NCBI RefSeq assembly: GCF_001182895.1
Contig: NZ_LFQR01000149.1
Location: forward strand, 1 to 35,730
Length of the DNA stretch: 35,730 nucleotides
Reading direction: 5' to 3'
DNA from: Frateuria defendens
Lineage (GTDB): Bacteria; Pseudomonadota; Gammaproteobacteria; Xanthomonadales; Rhodanobacteraceae
In this document: positions 1 to 7,943 of the stretch, one piece after another
Numbering within the stretch: the first letter of the stretch is position 1
How the letters are laid out: each line of letters starts with the position of its first letter
Notes under the pieces: generated by a model
Seen by the model: the letters and a program-made list of their open reading frames with translations, nothing else
What the model was told of the DNA's origin: nothing
Database searches by the model: none
Program-made: the position numbers and the translations under genes

Positions 1-23
1 ACGCGCTCCCAGCGCGTGCGTGG

Positions 24-43
24 GCAAGCAAAGAAAAGTAACT
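24..43 (+). repeat. Dispersed intergenic repeat core (AAAGTAACT type), copy 1
   Basis: GCAAGCAAAGAAAAGTAACT resembles the reverse complement of 18750-18768 (AGTTACTTTCTCTTGCTGC). Both lie between genes, just beyond gene 3' ends, and both sit beside GC-rich inverted pieces. From memory, related AAAGTAACT-bearing intergenic repeats are common in Xanthomonadales genomes. Calling it a family member is inference, because only two copies are visible here. Confidence 0.4.
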
Positions 44-201
44 CGGCCGCCGGCAGGCGGACGAAAGCCCGCGGCAGGCGAGCCCGGGTGAGGAATCACA
101 TCAACCGAAAAGGCCAGCCAGTCGCTGGATGACCCGCTTTGCCACATTCGCCGAAATGCCAGGCAAGCCAGCCTAACAATCCGCGCGCGAGCGGTCACTT
201 T

Positions 202-231
202 TTCAGTAAGGCCCGAGCTTCAGTGAGGCCC
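202..231. repeat. 13-bp direct repeat, 17-bp period
   Basis: TTCAGTAAGGCCC (202-214) and TTCAGTGAGGCCC (219-231) match at 12 of 13 positions, separated by GAGC. They end about 22 bp from the stop codon of the leftward acylase gene, so they lie in its 3' flank. Function is unknown. Confidence 0.45.
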
Positions 232-253
232 ATGCAAGCTCCAGCCAACCCGC

Positions 254-2659
254 TCACCGCCCCGCCGGCAACAACGTCAACGTATGCTGCGCCGGCCCCG
301 GCAACAACGGCGTAGGCCTCCCCTCGACCCAATCCGCATGCCCCGCCCCGTAATAGGGCGAAAGCGGATGGTCGCTCTGCCCTCCAGGCATCTCCAGAAT
401 GCCCTCGGCCTCGTGGCCGGGGCTGACGGCGAGGCGTTCGGAGGCGCCGAAGCCCGGCGCGGCCACGCGCGGCATGTCGCGGTCGCCGGGCAGCGGCTGG
501 TCGGGCATGTCGAGGAAGTGCGCGAGGAAACCGGGCAGGGCGCGCGAGAGCGCGTGGTGGATGCCGCTGCGGTTGACCTCGCCCCAACTGCGCGCGGCCA
601 GGCCCCCGGGCTGCTGACCGAGTTCGCTCGCCACCGCGCGGGCGGCGTCGAGGAGCAGCGCGTTCCAGTCGCGGTAGCCGGGGTCGAGCAGCCAGGCGGG
701 GCGGTCGCGCAGCAGCGTCCACACCGCGGCCTCCGGCGTGCTGCCGGCGGGCCAGGCGAAGTCGGCGTGGCGCTGGCGCACCCGCGCCACGAACGGCGCC
801 AGCACGGCCGCCTGCACGTGTTCGCGGAAGGTGCGCACCAGGCGGTAGTCCACGCTGTCGGAGTCGGCGCGGTTGCGCCAGGCGGCGGTGAGTTCGCGCA
901 GCTGGAGCAGGGCGGGGTCCTGCGTGCCGGCCAGGGTGTCCTGCAGCAGGCGCTGCCATCGGGTGAGGAAGACGGCACGCTGGTCGAGCTGAATGTCGAG
1001 CAGGTTGCCCGGGGTGAAGGCGGAGCGTGCGCGCAGGTCGTCGCGGATCTGCTGCGCGCGGGCGCCGAGGTCGTGGCCGCCGTTGCCGAGCAGGGCCAGC
1101 GCGTCGCCGTCCACGGTGCGGTTGTTGGCCGTCCACAGCCGGCCGTCGGCCGGATCGACGGCGCGCGGGTATTGCGCGGGCGCGGCCCAGCCCTGCCAGC
1201 CGCTGCCGGGTGCGGACCAGTCGGCCGGCCGCTGCGGGTCGACGCCCGCGCGCTGCGGCACGCTGTTGCCGGCGAGGGTCCAGCCGACGCGGCCCGCGCG
1301 GTCGGCCACCAGCAGGTTCTGCGGCGGCATGCCCATGGCGGGGCCGAGGTCGAGCGCGGCGGCCACGCTGTCGGCGTGTTCGAGCCGCATCACGCCGAGG
1401 TTGTAGGCGCGCGGCAGGTCGCCGATCCAGGCCAGCGCGAGCGGCGTGCCGTCGGCGTCCTTGGCCAGCAATGGTCCCCAGCGCGTGGTTTCCACGTCGA
1501 GCGTGCGGTCGGGCTGGCCTTTGACGCGGATGGCCTCGGCGTGGTGCTCGACCGTGGCCCAGCCCTCGGGCACCTTGTAGCGCGTGGCGTCGGCCGGGTC
1601 GCGCTGCACGCGCACCCAGTCCAGCCAGTCGCCGTAGCTGTTGGTGAAGCCCCAGGCGATCTGGCCGTTGGAGCCGGCCACCAGCGCCGACGTGCCGGGC
1701 AGGGTAACGCCGACGGCGTCGCGGCGGCCGCCGGGGGCGGCGGGGTCCGGGTAGCGCAGCCGGGCGCGGAACCAGATGCCGGGTACGCGCAGGCCCAGGT
1801 GCATGTCGTTGGCGAGCATCGCCGCGCCGTGGCCGGTAAGGCCGCCGGCCACGGCGAAGCTGTTGCTGCCGGGGTAGCGGGCCTCGAGCGCGGGCGCGAG
1901 CGCCGCGGCGAGCCCGGCCGCGCGGCTCGCCGGCTGTTGGCGCAGGTCGAGCACCTCGGCGCCGGGGATCACCGGCGGATGCGAGAGCTGGCCGAGCAGC
2001 GGCGCCTCCCAGTCCGGGTCGGGCGCGAGCAGGAACTCCGCCACCGGCGCGGGCAGCGCGTCGTACAGCTGGGCGATGTGCAGTTCGCGCGCGTTGCGGC
2101 CGTCGCCGTTCAAGTCCAGGTACATCGCGGCGATCACCAGCAGGCTGTCTTCCGCGCGCCATGGCGCGGGCGTGCTGCCGAGCAGCCAGTAGGCCCAGGG
2201 CCTGGTGTGCAGCGCGGCGAGGCCGGCGTTGACGCCGTCGCGGTAGCGCTCCAGCGTGCGCCGGTCCGCTGGCGGCAGTTGCGCATAGGCGGCGGCCGCC
2301 ACCGCGCGCAGGCGGTGGCGGCGGTGGGCGAGGTCGGTGTCGAGCGCGGCGGGGCCGACCAGTCCGGCCAGTTCGCCCGCGGGCAGGCGGCGCATCAGGT
2401 CCATTTCGAAGTAGCGCTCCTGCGCGTGCACGAAGCCGAGCGCGTAGCTCACGTCGTCGCGGCTGGCGCCCTCCACGGTGGCGCTGCCCAGCGCGTCGCG
2501 CTCGATGCTCACCGCCTCGGCGGGGCCGGCCACGCGCAGCGTGCCGTCCAGCTGCGCGCGGCTGCCGGCGAACAGCCAGCCGCCCACGGCGAGGGCGGCC
2601 AGCACCAGGGCCGCGAGGGCGAGCAGCAGGGCGCGCGCGAGGCGGCGGCGCAGGCTCAT
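254..2659 (-). CDS. Penicillin acylase family protein (Ntn hydrolase)
   Basis: 801 aa. An N-terminal hydrophobic stretch (about residues 9-32) should export or anchor the protein. The family is made as a precursor and self-cleaves to expose an N-terminal Ser on the beta chain. Here that is Ser265 in PGSNSF, followed by AVAGG and the conserved LANDMHL segment. Members hydrolyse amide-linked acyl groups: penicillin G, cephalosporins or acyl-homoserine lactones. The substrate cannot be read from the sequence, and AHL or another acyl-amide is as likely as a beta-lactam. The ATG at 2659 is chosen because it gives a clean signal/anchor segment and forms an ATGA overlap with the upstream glycosidase stop, implying translational coupling. 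Longer in-frame starts only read through that gene. Confidence 0.9.
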   Translation of the reverse strand: MSLRRRLARALLLALAALVLAALAVGGWLFAGSRAQLDGTLRVAGPAEAVSIERDALGSATVEGASRDDVSYALGFVHAQERYFEMDLMRRLPAGELAGLVGPAALDTDLAHRRHRLRAVAAAAYAQLPPADRRTLERYRDGVNAGLAALHTRPWAYWLLGSTPAPWRAEDSLLVIAAMYLDLNGDGRNARELHIAQLYDALPAPVAEFLLAPDPDWEAPLLGQLSHPPVIPGAEVLDLRQQPASRAAGLAAALAPALEARYPGSNSFAVAGGLTGHGAAMLANDMHLGLRVPGIWFRARLRYPDPAAPGGRRDAVGVTLPGTSALVAGSNGQIAWGFTNSYGDWLDWVRVQRDPADATRYKVPEGWATVEHHAEAIRVKGQPDRTLDVETTRWGPLLAKDADGTPLALAWIGDLPRAYNLGVMRLEHADSVAAALDLGPAMGMPPQNLLVADRAGRVGWTLAGNSVPQRAGVDPQRPADWSAPGSGWQGWAAPAQYPRAVDPADGRLWTANNRTVDGDALALLGNGGHDLGARAQQIRDDLRARSAFTPGNLLDIQLDQRAVFLTRWQRLLQDTLAGTQDPALLQLRELTAAWRNRADSDSVDYRLVRTFREHVQAAVLAPFVARVRQRHADFAWPAGSTPEAAVWTLLRDRPAWLLDPGYRDWNALLLDAARAVASELGQQPGGLAARSWGEVNRSGIHHALSRALPGFLAHFLDMPDQPLPGDRDMPRVAAPGFGASERLAVSPGHEAEGILEMPGGQSDHPLSPYYGAGHADWVEGRPTPLLPGPAQHTLTLLPAGR

Positions 2660-3462
2660 CGCGGCGCGAACACGGCGAAGATGCCGGCGTAGGGCTTGAC
2701 CATGAACGGCGGCGCGCCCGCGTAGCCCTCGCCGTCGAGGTAGAACTGCGAGATGGTGCCGTCCAGGTACAGCGCGTCGCGGCAGCCCAGCTCGTCGCGG
2801 AACAGCCGCGCGAAGGTGTGGAAGTTCACCGGCGCCTCGCTGATGGCGAACACCACCCGGTCGGGCCTGGGCGCGCACACGCCGCTGCGCCACTTGAGGC
2901 TTTCCGAGTCGTTGACGAAGGCGCCGTTGAGCTCCCCGCCGATCACCAGCATCGGCCCGGACTGGGTGGCCCACTGCGCGGGCCTGGCGTCGGCCTTGAA
3001 GTCGGTGCTGGTGCGCACCGCGGCGTGGCCGTCGGGGTAGATCGCGAACACGCCGTTGGGTCGCAGCGAGAAGTTGCCCGCCGCCGGGTTGCCGTGGGCG
3101 AGGTTGAGCGGCACCAGCGTCTTGCCGTTCTCCACGTACAGGCCGAGCGGCGCGTAGCGGCGGTCGTAGATGCCGGCGTTGGCGGCGAACAGCAGCCGCT
3201 TGCCGTGCGCCTCGCCCCACTGGCGCAGCGTCTCGATGTCGCCGTAGGGCTGGCCACTGTCGGGGTCGCGCCAGTAGAGGCCGAGCGGCTGGCGCGCCAG
3301 CTCGATGCTGACCACGCGGAAGCTCTGCCCGTCGAGGCTGCGCTGTTCCTCGTCCACCGCCTTGGCCGAGCGGCCGCAGCCGGCCAGCACGAGCAGCGTC
3401 GGCAGCAGCCAGGCCAGCAAGCGGGAAGTGCGCGAACGCGCGGAGAGCGGGGTGACGGACAT
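2656..3462 (-). CDS. Phosphodiester glycosidase (NAGPA/DUF2233) lipoprotein
   Basis: 268 aa from the ATG at 3462. The N-terminus has Arg residues, a hydrophobic stretch and a lipobox (LAGC, Cys29), so it should be an exported lipoprotein. The body matches the phosphodiester glycosidase family (NAGPA type): FAANAGIYD, GLYVENG, NGVFAIY, QSGPMLV and the C-terminal YLDGTISQFYL. The family includes the human enzyme that uncovers mannose-6-phosphate and bacterial cell-envelope proteins. It removes sugars linked through a phosphodiester, but the bacterial substrate here is unknown. An in-frame upstream start at 3507 adds 15 residues before the signal sequence and is less likely. The gene overlaps the acylase by 4 bp, forming a two-gene operon. 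Confidence 0.85.
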   Translation of the reverse strand: MSVTPLSARSRTSRLLAWLLPTLLVLAGCGRSAKAVDEEQRSLDGQSFRVVSIELARQPLGLYWRDPDSGQPYGDIETLRQWGEAHGKRLLFAANAGIYDRRYAPLGLYVENGKTLVPLNLAHGNPAAGNFSLRPNGVFAIYPDGHAAVRTSTDFKADARPAQWATQSGPMLVIGGELNGAFVNDSESLKWRSGVCAPRPDRVVFAISEAPVNFHTFARLFRDELGCRDALYLDGTISQFYLDGEGYAGAPPFMVKPYAGIFAVFAPR

Positions 3463-3549
3463 GCCGCGATGGTCGCCGCCCGCCGACACGCGGCGCAAGA
3501 GCGGCACGCGCGAAACATTCAGTCAAGGCGCTGCCGCCATGCGCGGGCC

Positions 3550-3578
3550 ATGACCTCACCGCCTGCCGGCGCTAGACT
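3550..3578 (+). promoter_or_regulatory. Probable sigma70-like promoter for the NUDIX gene at 3605
   Basis: ATGACC (-35, 4/6) and TAGACT (-10, 4/6) are separated by exactly 17 bp and end about 26 bp before the ATG at 3605. The short leader and correct spacing support it, but both hexamers are imperfect. Confidence 0.45.
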
Positions 3579-3604
3579 GGCGTTTTTTCGTCGCCGTCCG
3601 CCGC

Positions 3605-4093
3605 ATGCCTTACACGCCGATCGTCGCCACGCTGGGCTACGTGCTCTCACCCGACCGCAGCCAGGTCCTGATGATCCACCGCAACGCGCGGCCGGACGAC
3701 CTGCACCTGGGCAAGTACAACGGCCTGGGCGGCAAGATGGAGCCGGGCGAGGACATCGCCGCCTGCATGCGCCGCGAGATCCGCGAGGAGGCCGGCATCG
3801 AGTGCGAGGCGATGCGCCTGCGCGGCACGCTCAACTGGCCCGGCTTCGGCAAGCATGGCGAGGACTGGCTGGGCTTCATCTTCCTCATCGAGCGTTTCAG
3901 CGGCAGCGCGCACGCGGGCAACCACGAGGGCACGCTCGAATGGGTGCCGCGCGAGAAGTTGCTGGAGCTGCCGATGTGGGAGGGCGACCGCCACTTCGTG
4001 CCGCTGGTGTTCGACGAGGACCCGCGCCCGTTCCACGGCGTGATGCCCTACAAGGACGGGCGCATGCAGGCGTGGTCGTACACGCGGCTGTGA
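3605..4093 (+). CDS. NUDIX hydrolase, 8-oxo-dGTP diphosphatase-like
   Basis: 162 aa with a full NUDIX box: GGKMEPGED, then RREIREEAGI, matching G-x5-E-x7-R-E-U-x-E-E-x-G-U. The box supplies the Mg-binding glutamates that cut nucleoside-diphosphate-X bonds. The short single-domain form, the N-terminal ATLGYVL strand and the downstream W-rich segment (LNWPGFG, LEWVPREKL) resemble MutT/MTH1-type 8-oxo-dGTP diphosphatases. The substrate is therefore an inference from resemblance. The ATG is the first in frame after the proposed promoter. Transcribed alone or with the lipoprotein gene 72 bp downstream. Confidence 0.85.
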   Translation: MPYTPIVATLGYVLSPDRSQVLMIHRNARPDDLHLGKYNGLGGKMEPGEDIAACMRREIREEAGIECEAMRLRGTLNWPGFGKHGEDWLGFIFLIERFSGSAHAGNHEGTLEWVPREKLLELPMWEGDRHFVPLVFDEDPRPFHGVMPYKDGRMQAWSYTRL

Positions 4094-4165
4094 CGGTGGC
4101 GCGCCGTGGCGCGGCGGAAAAGGTCTCGTGCAGGAAGCGGCCTGCGTTTTCGACAAGGGGGGGAC

Positions 4166-4654
4166 ATGGCGCGCATGCGTATCAGGACGATGATGGGGCT
4201 CGCCGGCTGCCTGCTGCTGGCCGGCTGCAAAGACATTCCGCTGGGCAACAAGCCCTACATCCGGCCGCTGCCGAGCGAGCCGCAGGCGATGCTCGGGGTG
4301 AACTCCTCGGAGGCGGGCGGCTTCTCCATCCTCAGCGTCAAGGAGAGCGGCTGCTTCATCGGTACCTCGCCCGCGGCGGGGCGGGTGCGGGCGGAGCAGG
4401 ATGCCTTCCTCGGCTTCGACATCAACGCCGGCATGTGCCACATCGACTTCACCTTCAAGCCGACGGCCGGCGGCGTCTACGAACTGGAGGGAAAGCGGTG
4501 GCAGGAGGCGGACCGCGAAATGTGCGGGGTGAGGGTGGTCGATGCGCGCGACCCGCAGCATCCCGTCACCGTGCCGCTGCACCGCTTCAGCATGAAGGTC
4601 CGCGGGTTCGCTTGCATCAAGCCCGAGATCGGCGGAAACCTGGTGCCGTTCTGA
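4166..4654 (+). CDS. Lipoprotein of unknown function
   Basis: 162 aa. Signal peptide with basic start, Leu/Gly-rich core and lipobox LLAGC (Cys21), so it should be lipid-anchored in the envelope. The mature part has several cysteines (for example SGCFIG, GMCHID, REMCGV, FACIKP) that could form disulfides in the periplasm. I do not recognise a family. The ATG at 4166 is preferred over an in-frame start at 4106 because it directly follows a G-rich ribosome-binding stretch (AAGGGGGGG) and begins the signal peptide. Confidence 0.75.
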   Translation: MARMRIRTMMGLAGCLLLAGCKDIPLGNKPYIRPLPSEPQAMLGVNSSEAGGFSILSVKESGCFIGTSPAAGRVRAEQDAFLGFDINAGMCHIDFTFKPTAGGVYELEGKRWQEADREMCGVRVVDARDPQHPVTVPLHRFSMKVRGFACIKPEIGGNLVPF

Positions 4655-4671
4655 GAGCAGGCTCTCTTTTC

Positions 4672-4691
4672 GAGGTGTATTGAGGTGTATT
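4672..4691 (+). repeat. 10-bp tandem duplication containing the ribosome-binding site
   Basis: GAGGTGTATT occurs twice in a row, ending 4 bp before the ATG at 4696. The second copy's GAGG is correctly spaced (10 nt) to serve as Shine-Dalgarno, and the first is too far away. A TTG at 4690 would be too close to it, which supports the ATG at 4696. Confidence 0.7.
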
Positions 4692-4695
4692 GGAC

Positions 4696-5115
4696 ATGGA
4701 TGCGAGCACGACCCACGACACGGCGAAGCTGATCCGCATCGTCGCCGCGGTGATCCGCGACGAGGCCGGCCGCACGCTGCTGGTGCGCAAGCGTGGCGCG
4801 GCGGTGTTCCAGCAGCCGGGCGGCAAGCGCGATGCGGGCGACGCCGACGACGTCGCCACGCTGGCGCGCGAGCTGCGCGAGGAACTCGGCTGCGCGATGG
4901 TGGAGGGCTCGGCGCGCTTCCTCTGCCGCGCCTCGGCGCCGGCGGCGAACGAGCACGGCCACCTCGTCGAGGCCGAGGTGTACGAGGTGCGCGTGAGCGG
5001 CCCGCTGCGGGCGCAGGCCGAGATCGAGGAACTGCGCTGGATCGACCCGCGCGCGCCGGGCGCTCTGTCGATCGCCGTCTTGAGCCGCGACCACATCCTG
5101 CCGCGCCTGGGCTGA
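4696..5115 (+). CDS. NUDIX hydrolase with a degenerate NUDIX box
   Basis: 139 aa, single NUDIX domain. The box reads GGKRDAGD...ARELREELG. The glutamate that normally follows G-x5 is Asp, and the loop before RE is one residue longer than the consensus, while the RELREEL catalytic core is intact. This resembles the group whose members carry GGK-EPGE-T-RELEEELG boxes. The substrate is unknown. Start chosen at ATG 4696 by its spacing to GAGG (4682-4685). Separated from the lipoprotein by 41 bp that include the 10-bp tandem repeat, so it may be co-transcribed with it. Confidence 0.8.
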   Translation: MDASTTHDTAKLIRIVAAVIRDEAGRTLLVRKRGAAVFQQPGGKRDAGDADDVATLARELREELGCAMVEGSARFLCRASAPAANEHGHLVEAEVYEVRVSGPLRAQAEIEELRWIDPRAPGALSIAVLSRDHILPRLG

Positions 5116-5311
5116 GGCCCGGGGCCGGCTCGTGCCGGCGGGCGCCCGGCGGATTACGGCCACCGCAACCGGAGCGGCGCAGTGGGTGCCGAAGCGGCAT
5201 CGCGCATGGAGGTGCCCGGCGAACCGGCTTACCATGCGCCCTCCGGCGACGAGCCGGCGCGGCATCCGTGCACGCCCCGTCGCCATTCGTCCTCATGCTA
5301 AGGAATCCGCC

Positions 5312-5362
5312 TTGATTTCCCGCCTCGCCCTTGCGGCCCTCGCCGCATCCCGCCGCCGATGA
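5312..5362 (+). CDS. Possible 16-codon upstream mini-ORF coupled to SURF1
   Basis: A TTG at 5312 follows AAGGA (5300-5304) at 7-nt spacing and opens a 16-residue frame rich in Ala/Leu/Arg (starts MISRLAL). Its TGA overlaps the SURF1 ATG (CGATGA). The SURF1 ATG itself has no recognisable ribosome-binding site and no upstream in-frame start, so initiation by coupling to this mini-ORF is plausible. This is inference from spacing alone; no conservation could be checked. Confidence 0.35.
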   Translation: MISRLALAALAASRRR

Positions 5363-6171
5363 ACGCCAAGTCCGCTCCCGACCATCCGGCCCCGCCGCGC
5401 GGCCCCGTCGCGTTGACGGTGCTCGGCCTGCTCGCCGTCGTGTTCTTCGCCGCCTTCGTGGCGCTGGGGACCTGGCAGGTGCACCGGCGAGCGTGGAAGC
5501 TCGACCTCATCGAGCGGGTCGAGCGCAACCTGCACGCGCCGGTCGCCGACGCGCCGGGCCGCGCGCAGTGGCCGCAGGTGACGGCCGCCGCCGACGAATA
5601 CCGGCGCGTGCGCCTGCGCGGCACGTTCGAATACGACCGCCAGACCTACGTGTGGGCGAGCACGGACGAGGGCAGCGGCTACTGGGTGGTGACGCCGCTG
5701 CGCACCGCGGACGGCGCCCTGGTGCTGGTCAACCGTGGCTTCGTGCCGCCGGAGTGGTGCGGCCGCCAAGCGCAGTGCGCGGGCGGCCCGGCGGGCGAGA
5801 CGGAAGTGACCGGCCTGCTGCGCATGAGCGAGCACGATGCGCCCCTGCGCCGCAACGACCCCGCGCGCGACAGCTGGTACGCGCGCGACGTGCCGGCCAT
5901 CGCGGCCGCGCGCGGCCTCGCCGGCGTGGCGCCTTACTTCGTGGATGCCGATGCCGCGCCCGCCGGTGCCGCGGGGCGCGCGACGTGGCCGCAGGGCGGC
6001 CTCACGGTGGTCAGCTTTCCCAACAACCACCTGAGCTACCTGATCACCTGGTACGCGCTGGCGCTGATGGTGGCCGGCGCCGCCGTGTACGTGGGGCGCA
6101 GCGAATACCGCCTGCGCCGGCAGGCCCGCGAGGCGGCGGCCGGGCGGCCTGGCGGCGGGGCCGCGTCGTGA
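5359..6171 (+). CDS. SURF1 family cytochrome oxidase assembly protein
   Basis: 270 aa with the standard SURF1 layout: TM helix near residues 17-40 followed at once by GTWQVHRRAWKLDLI, a periplasmic domain with GYWVVTPL and LVLVNRGFVP, and a second TM near 235-258 (HLSYLITWYALA). SURF1 helps insert heme a or otherwise mature heme-copper oxidases. In most proteobacteria it sits beside cox or cyo genes, but here it stands apart, with NUDIX genes upstream and a porin downstream. The ATG at 5359 is the only workable start and overlaps the stop of the mini-ORF at 5312. Confidence 0.9.
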   Translation: MNAKSAPDHPAPPRGPVALTVLGLLAVVFFAAFVALGTWQVHRRAWKLDLIERVERNLHAPVADAPGRAQWPQVTAAADEYRRVRLRGTFEYDRQTYVWASTDEGSGYWVVTPLRTADGALVLVNRGFVPPEWCGRQAQCAGGPAGETEVTGLLRMSEHDAPLRRNDPARDSWYARDVPAIAAARGLAGVAPYFVDADAAPAGAAGRATWPQGGLTVVSFPNNHLSYLITWYALALMVAGAAVYVGRSEYRLRRQAREAAAGRPGGGAAS

Positions 6172-6360
6172 CCGGCGCGCGCCGTCGTCGCGGGGTGCGA
6201 TGACCGGGGTGCGACGATAAGGAACGCGGCAAGCGCAGGCCGCGTGCCTAGAATCCCAGCCTATTGATTGTCCCGCCGCGCGCCGGGGGAGGCGCAGCGG
6301 GCGATGCCTGTCGGGCAGCCTGCCACTCCCGTTCCGGTGCGCGGCATGCGTGAGCATTCC

Positions 6361-7746
6361 ATGACCGGCATCGCCCAGCCCGCCCCCCAACGCATCCGAC
6401 GCGGCCGCCGCCGCGCCGCCCAGGCATCCGCGGCGCCGTCGGCGCGCGTGCGCCGGCAGCGGGAGCTTGCCCGCCGCCTCGGCTTCATGCTGGCCGTGCT
6501 GCCCGCCATGGCGCAGGCGGCGGATGCCCGCGCGCAGGACGATGACTTTTCCTCGCGCACGCTGACCGGCGACTGGAACGGCGAGCGCGAGGCGCTGCGC
6601 CGGCGCGGCATCGGCGTGTACGGCGACTACGTGTCGGAAACCTTCGGCGTGGTGCACGGCGGCCTGCGGCGCGGCGTGCGCTACGCGCAACAGGTGCGCG
6701 TGGGCGCCGACTTCGACATGGGCCGGCTGGCCGGCTGGAGCGCGGGCACCTTCCACCTCACCGTGAACAACCGCGCCGGCCGCAGCGTGTCCGAGGAACT
6801 GGTGGGCAACCGCCTGCCGGTGCAGGAGACCTACGGCGGCCAGTACACGCGCCTGGCCGAGCTGAGCTACGACCAGGACCTGCTCGACCGCCGGCTCAAC
6901 CTCAAGCTCGGCTTCTGGTCGATGGGCAACGACCTGGGCGGCGTGGTGCTGCTCACCAACTTCGTCAGCGCCGCCTTCTGCGCGCACCCGGTGGCGATGT
7001 CGGGCAACAGCGGCTGGTACAACTACCCCACCGCGCGCTGGGGCGTGCAGCTGCGCTATCGCCTGTCGCCGGCGCTCACGCTGCGCACGGGCGTGTTCCA
7101 GGTCAACCCCACCTCCGCCAACCGCTCGCGCGCCTTCTCGCTGTTCGCCCGCGGCACCACCGGCGCGCTGCTCCCGCTGGAACTGGAGTACGACAGCGGC
7201 GGCGGCAGCGGGCCGGGGCACTACACGGGGCACTACAAGTTCGGCGGCTACTACGAGACCTCCGACACCGCCCGTCGGGGCCGCGACGGCGAGGTGGGCG
7301 GCCGCCACGGCTTCTACCTGCTGGCCGACCAGGTGGTGTACCGCGAGCGCGCCGACAGCGACCGCGGCCTCACCCTGTTCGGCCAGGTCATGGGCTCGGA
7401 CCGCAACACCGCGCAGATCAGCGACTGGTACGCGCTGGGCGGCCTCTACAAGGGCATCTTCCCCGGCCGCGACAACGACACCGTGGCGCTGGGCTACGTG
7501 CGCGCGGTGATCAACCGGCGCCTCACCCAGGCCGCGCCGGCGAACGGGCCGGGGTATGCGCAGGAGGGCCCGCTCACCGGCCTGCCCAACGCCGAGGGCA
7601 TGATCGAGCTCAACTACGGCTACTGGGTCAAGCGCTGGCTGCATGTGCGGCCGGCGGTGCAGTACGTGATCGACCCCGGCACCTACCGCCGCGCACGCAC
7701 GCCCAATGCGCTGATCGCGGGCGTGCAGGTGAAGCTGCAGTTCTAG
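6361..7746 (+). CDS. oprB: Carbohydrate-selective porin, OprB family
   Basis: About 461 aa from the ATG at 6361. An outer-membrane beta-barrel that lets sugars diffuse into the periplasm. The mature part starts with the OprB hallmark: LTGDWNGERE-LRRRGI followed by GVYGDYVSETFG. It ends in a phenylalanine (KLQF), as barrel proteins do. Other marks are WYNYPTARWG and repeated amphipathic strands. The signal core FMLAVLPAMAQAA lies about 40 residues into the frame, so the N-region is unusually long. ATGs at 6304, 6346 and 6361 and a TTG at 6268 are all possible, so the true start is uncertain. A candidate -10 (TAGAAT, 6249-6254) lies upstream without a good -35. With gcd in the same window it suggests periplasmic glucose use. 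Confidence 0.85.
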   Translation: MTGIAQPAPQRIRRGRRRAAQASAAPSARVRRQRELARRLGFMLAVLPAMAQAADARAQDDDFSSRTLTGDWNGEREALRRRGIGVYGDYVSETFGVVHGGLRRGVRYAQQVRVGADFDMGRLAGWSAGTFHLTVNNRAGRSVSEELVGNRLPVQETYGGQYTRLAELSYDQDLLDRRLNLKLGFWSMGNDLGGVVLLTNFVSAAFCAHPVAMSGNSGWYNYPTARWGVQLRYRLSPALTLRTGVFQVNPTSANRSRAFSLFARGTTGALLPLELEYDSGGGSGPGHYTGHYKFGGYYETSDTARRGRDGEVGGRHGFYLLADQVVYRERADSDRGLTLFGQVMGSDRNTAQISDWYALGGLYKGIFPGRDNDTVALGYVRAVINRRLTQAAPANGPGYAQEGPLTGLPNAEGMIELNYGYWVKRWLHVRPAVQYVIDPGTYRRARTPNALIAGVQVKLQF

Positions 7747-7856
7747 CCGCCGCGACGCCTTCGCACGCCGGGTGCGCACCTCGCGCGCACAGCGCTGCGC
7801 GGCGGCGGCAGCGCAAGCCCTAAGAGCCACCTCCCCTTGCGGACACCAGCAGGGAG

Positions 7857-7943
7857 AGCCTGTTCACGCTCTCCCACCTGCTCCCTCCCCTGCAAGCAGA
7901 GGGAGGAGCCAAGCCGCGCCAACGGCAAGACTTTGAACAGGCT
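7857..7943. repeat. 87-bp inverted-repeat element between convergent genes
   Basis: Perfect 10-bp terminal inverted repeats AGCCTGTTCA (7857-7866) and TGAACAGGCT (7934-7943) enclose a palindromic centre, CTCCCTC (7881-7887) with GAGGGAG (7899-7905) around CCCTGCAAGCA. The right arm overlaps the stop codon of the leftward binding-protein gene. It resembles a REP/MITE-like cassette, but no target duplication is visible. A partial similarity to its centre (CCTTCCCCTGCTTGCAGGG) occurs near 27553-27573. Confidence 0.5.

Larger units (their letters stand above)
1..253. other. Intergenic region with repeat-like elements, no gene seen
   Basis: No open frame here looks like a protein. The segment lies downstream of the leftward penicillin-acylase gene. 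It holds a GCAAAGAAAAGTAACT-type core (24-43) followed by GC-rich inverted pieces, a small inverted repeat CCAGC/GCTGG near 115-129, and a 13-bp direct repeat at 202-231. No GC hairpin followed by a T-run on the minus strand was found, so the end of the acylase transcript is not explained. Confidence 0.5.

Noticed and set aside
284-2692. 802-codon open frame on the plus strand
   Set aside because: It lies antisense to the penicillin-acylase gene, is Arg/Ala/Val/Gly-rich with no domain, and arises from GC-rich codon use on the other strand.
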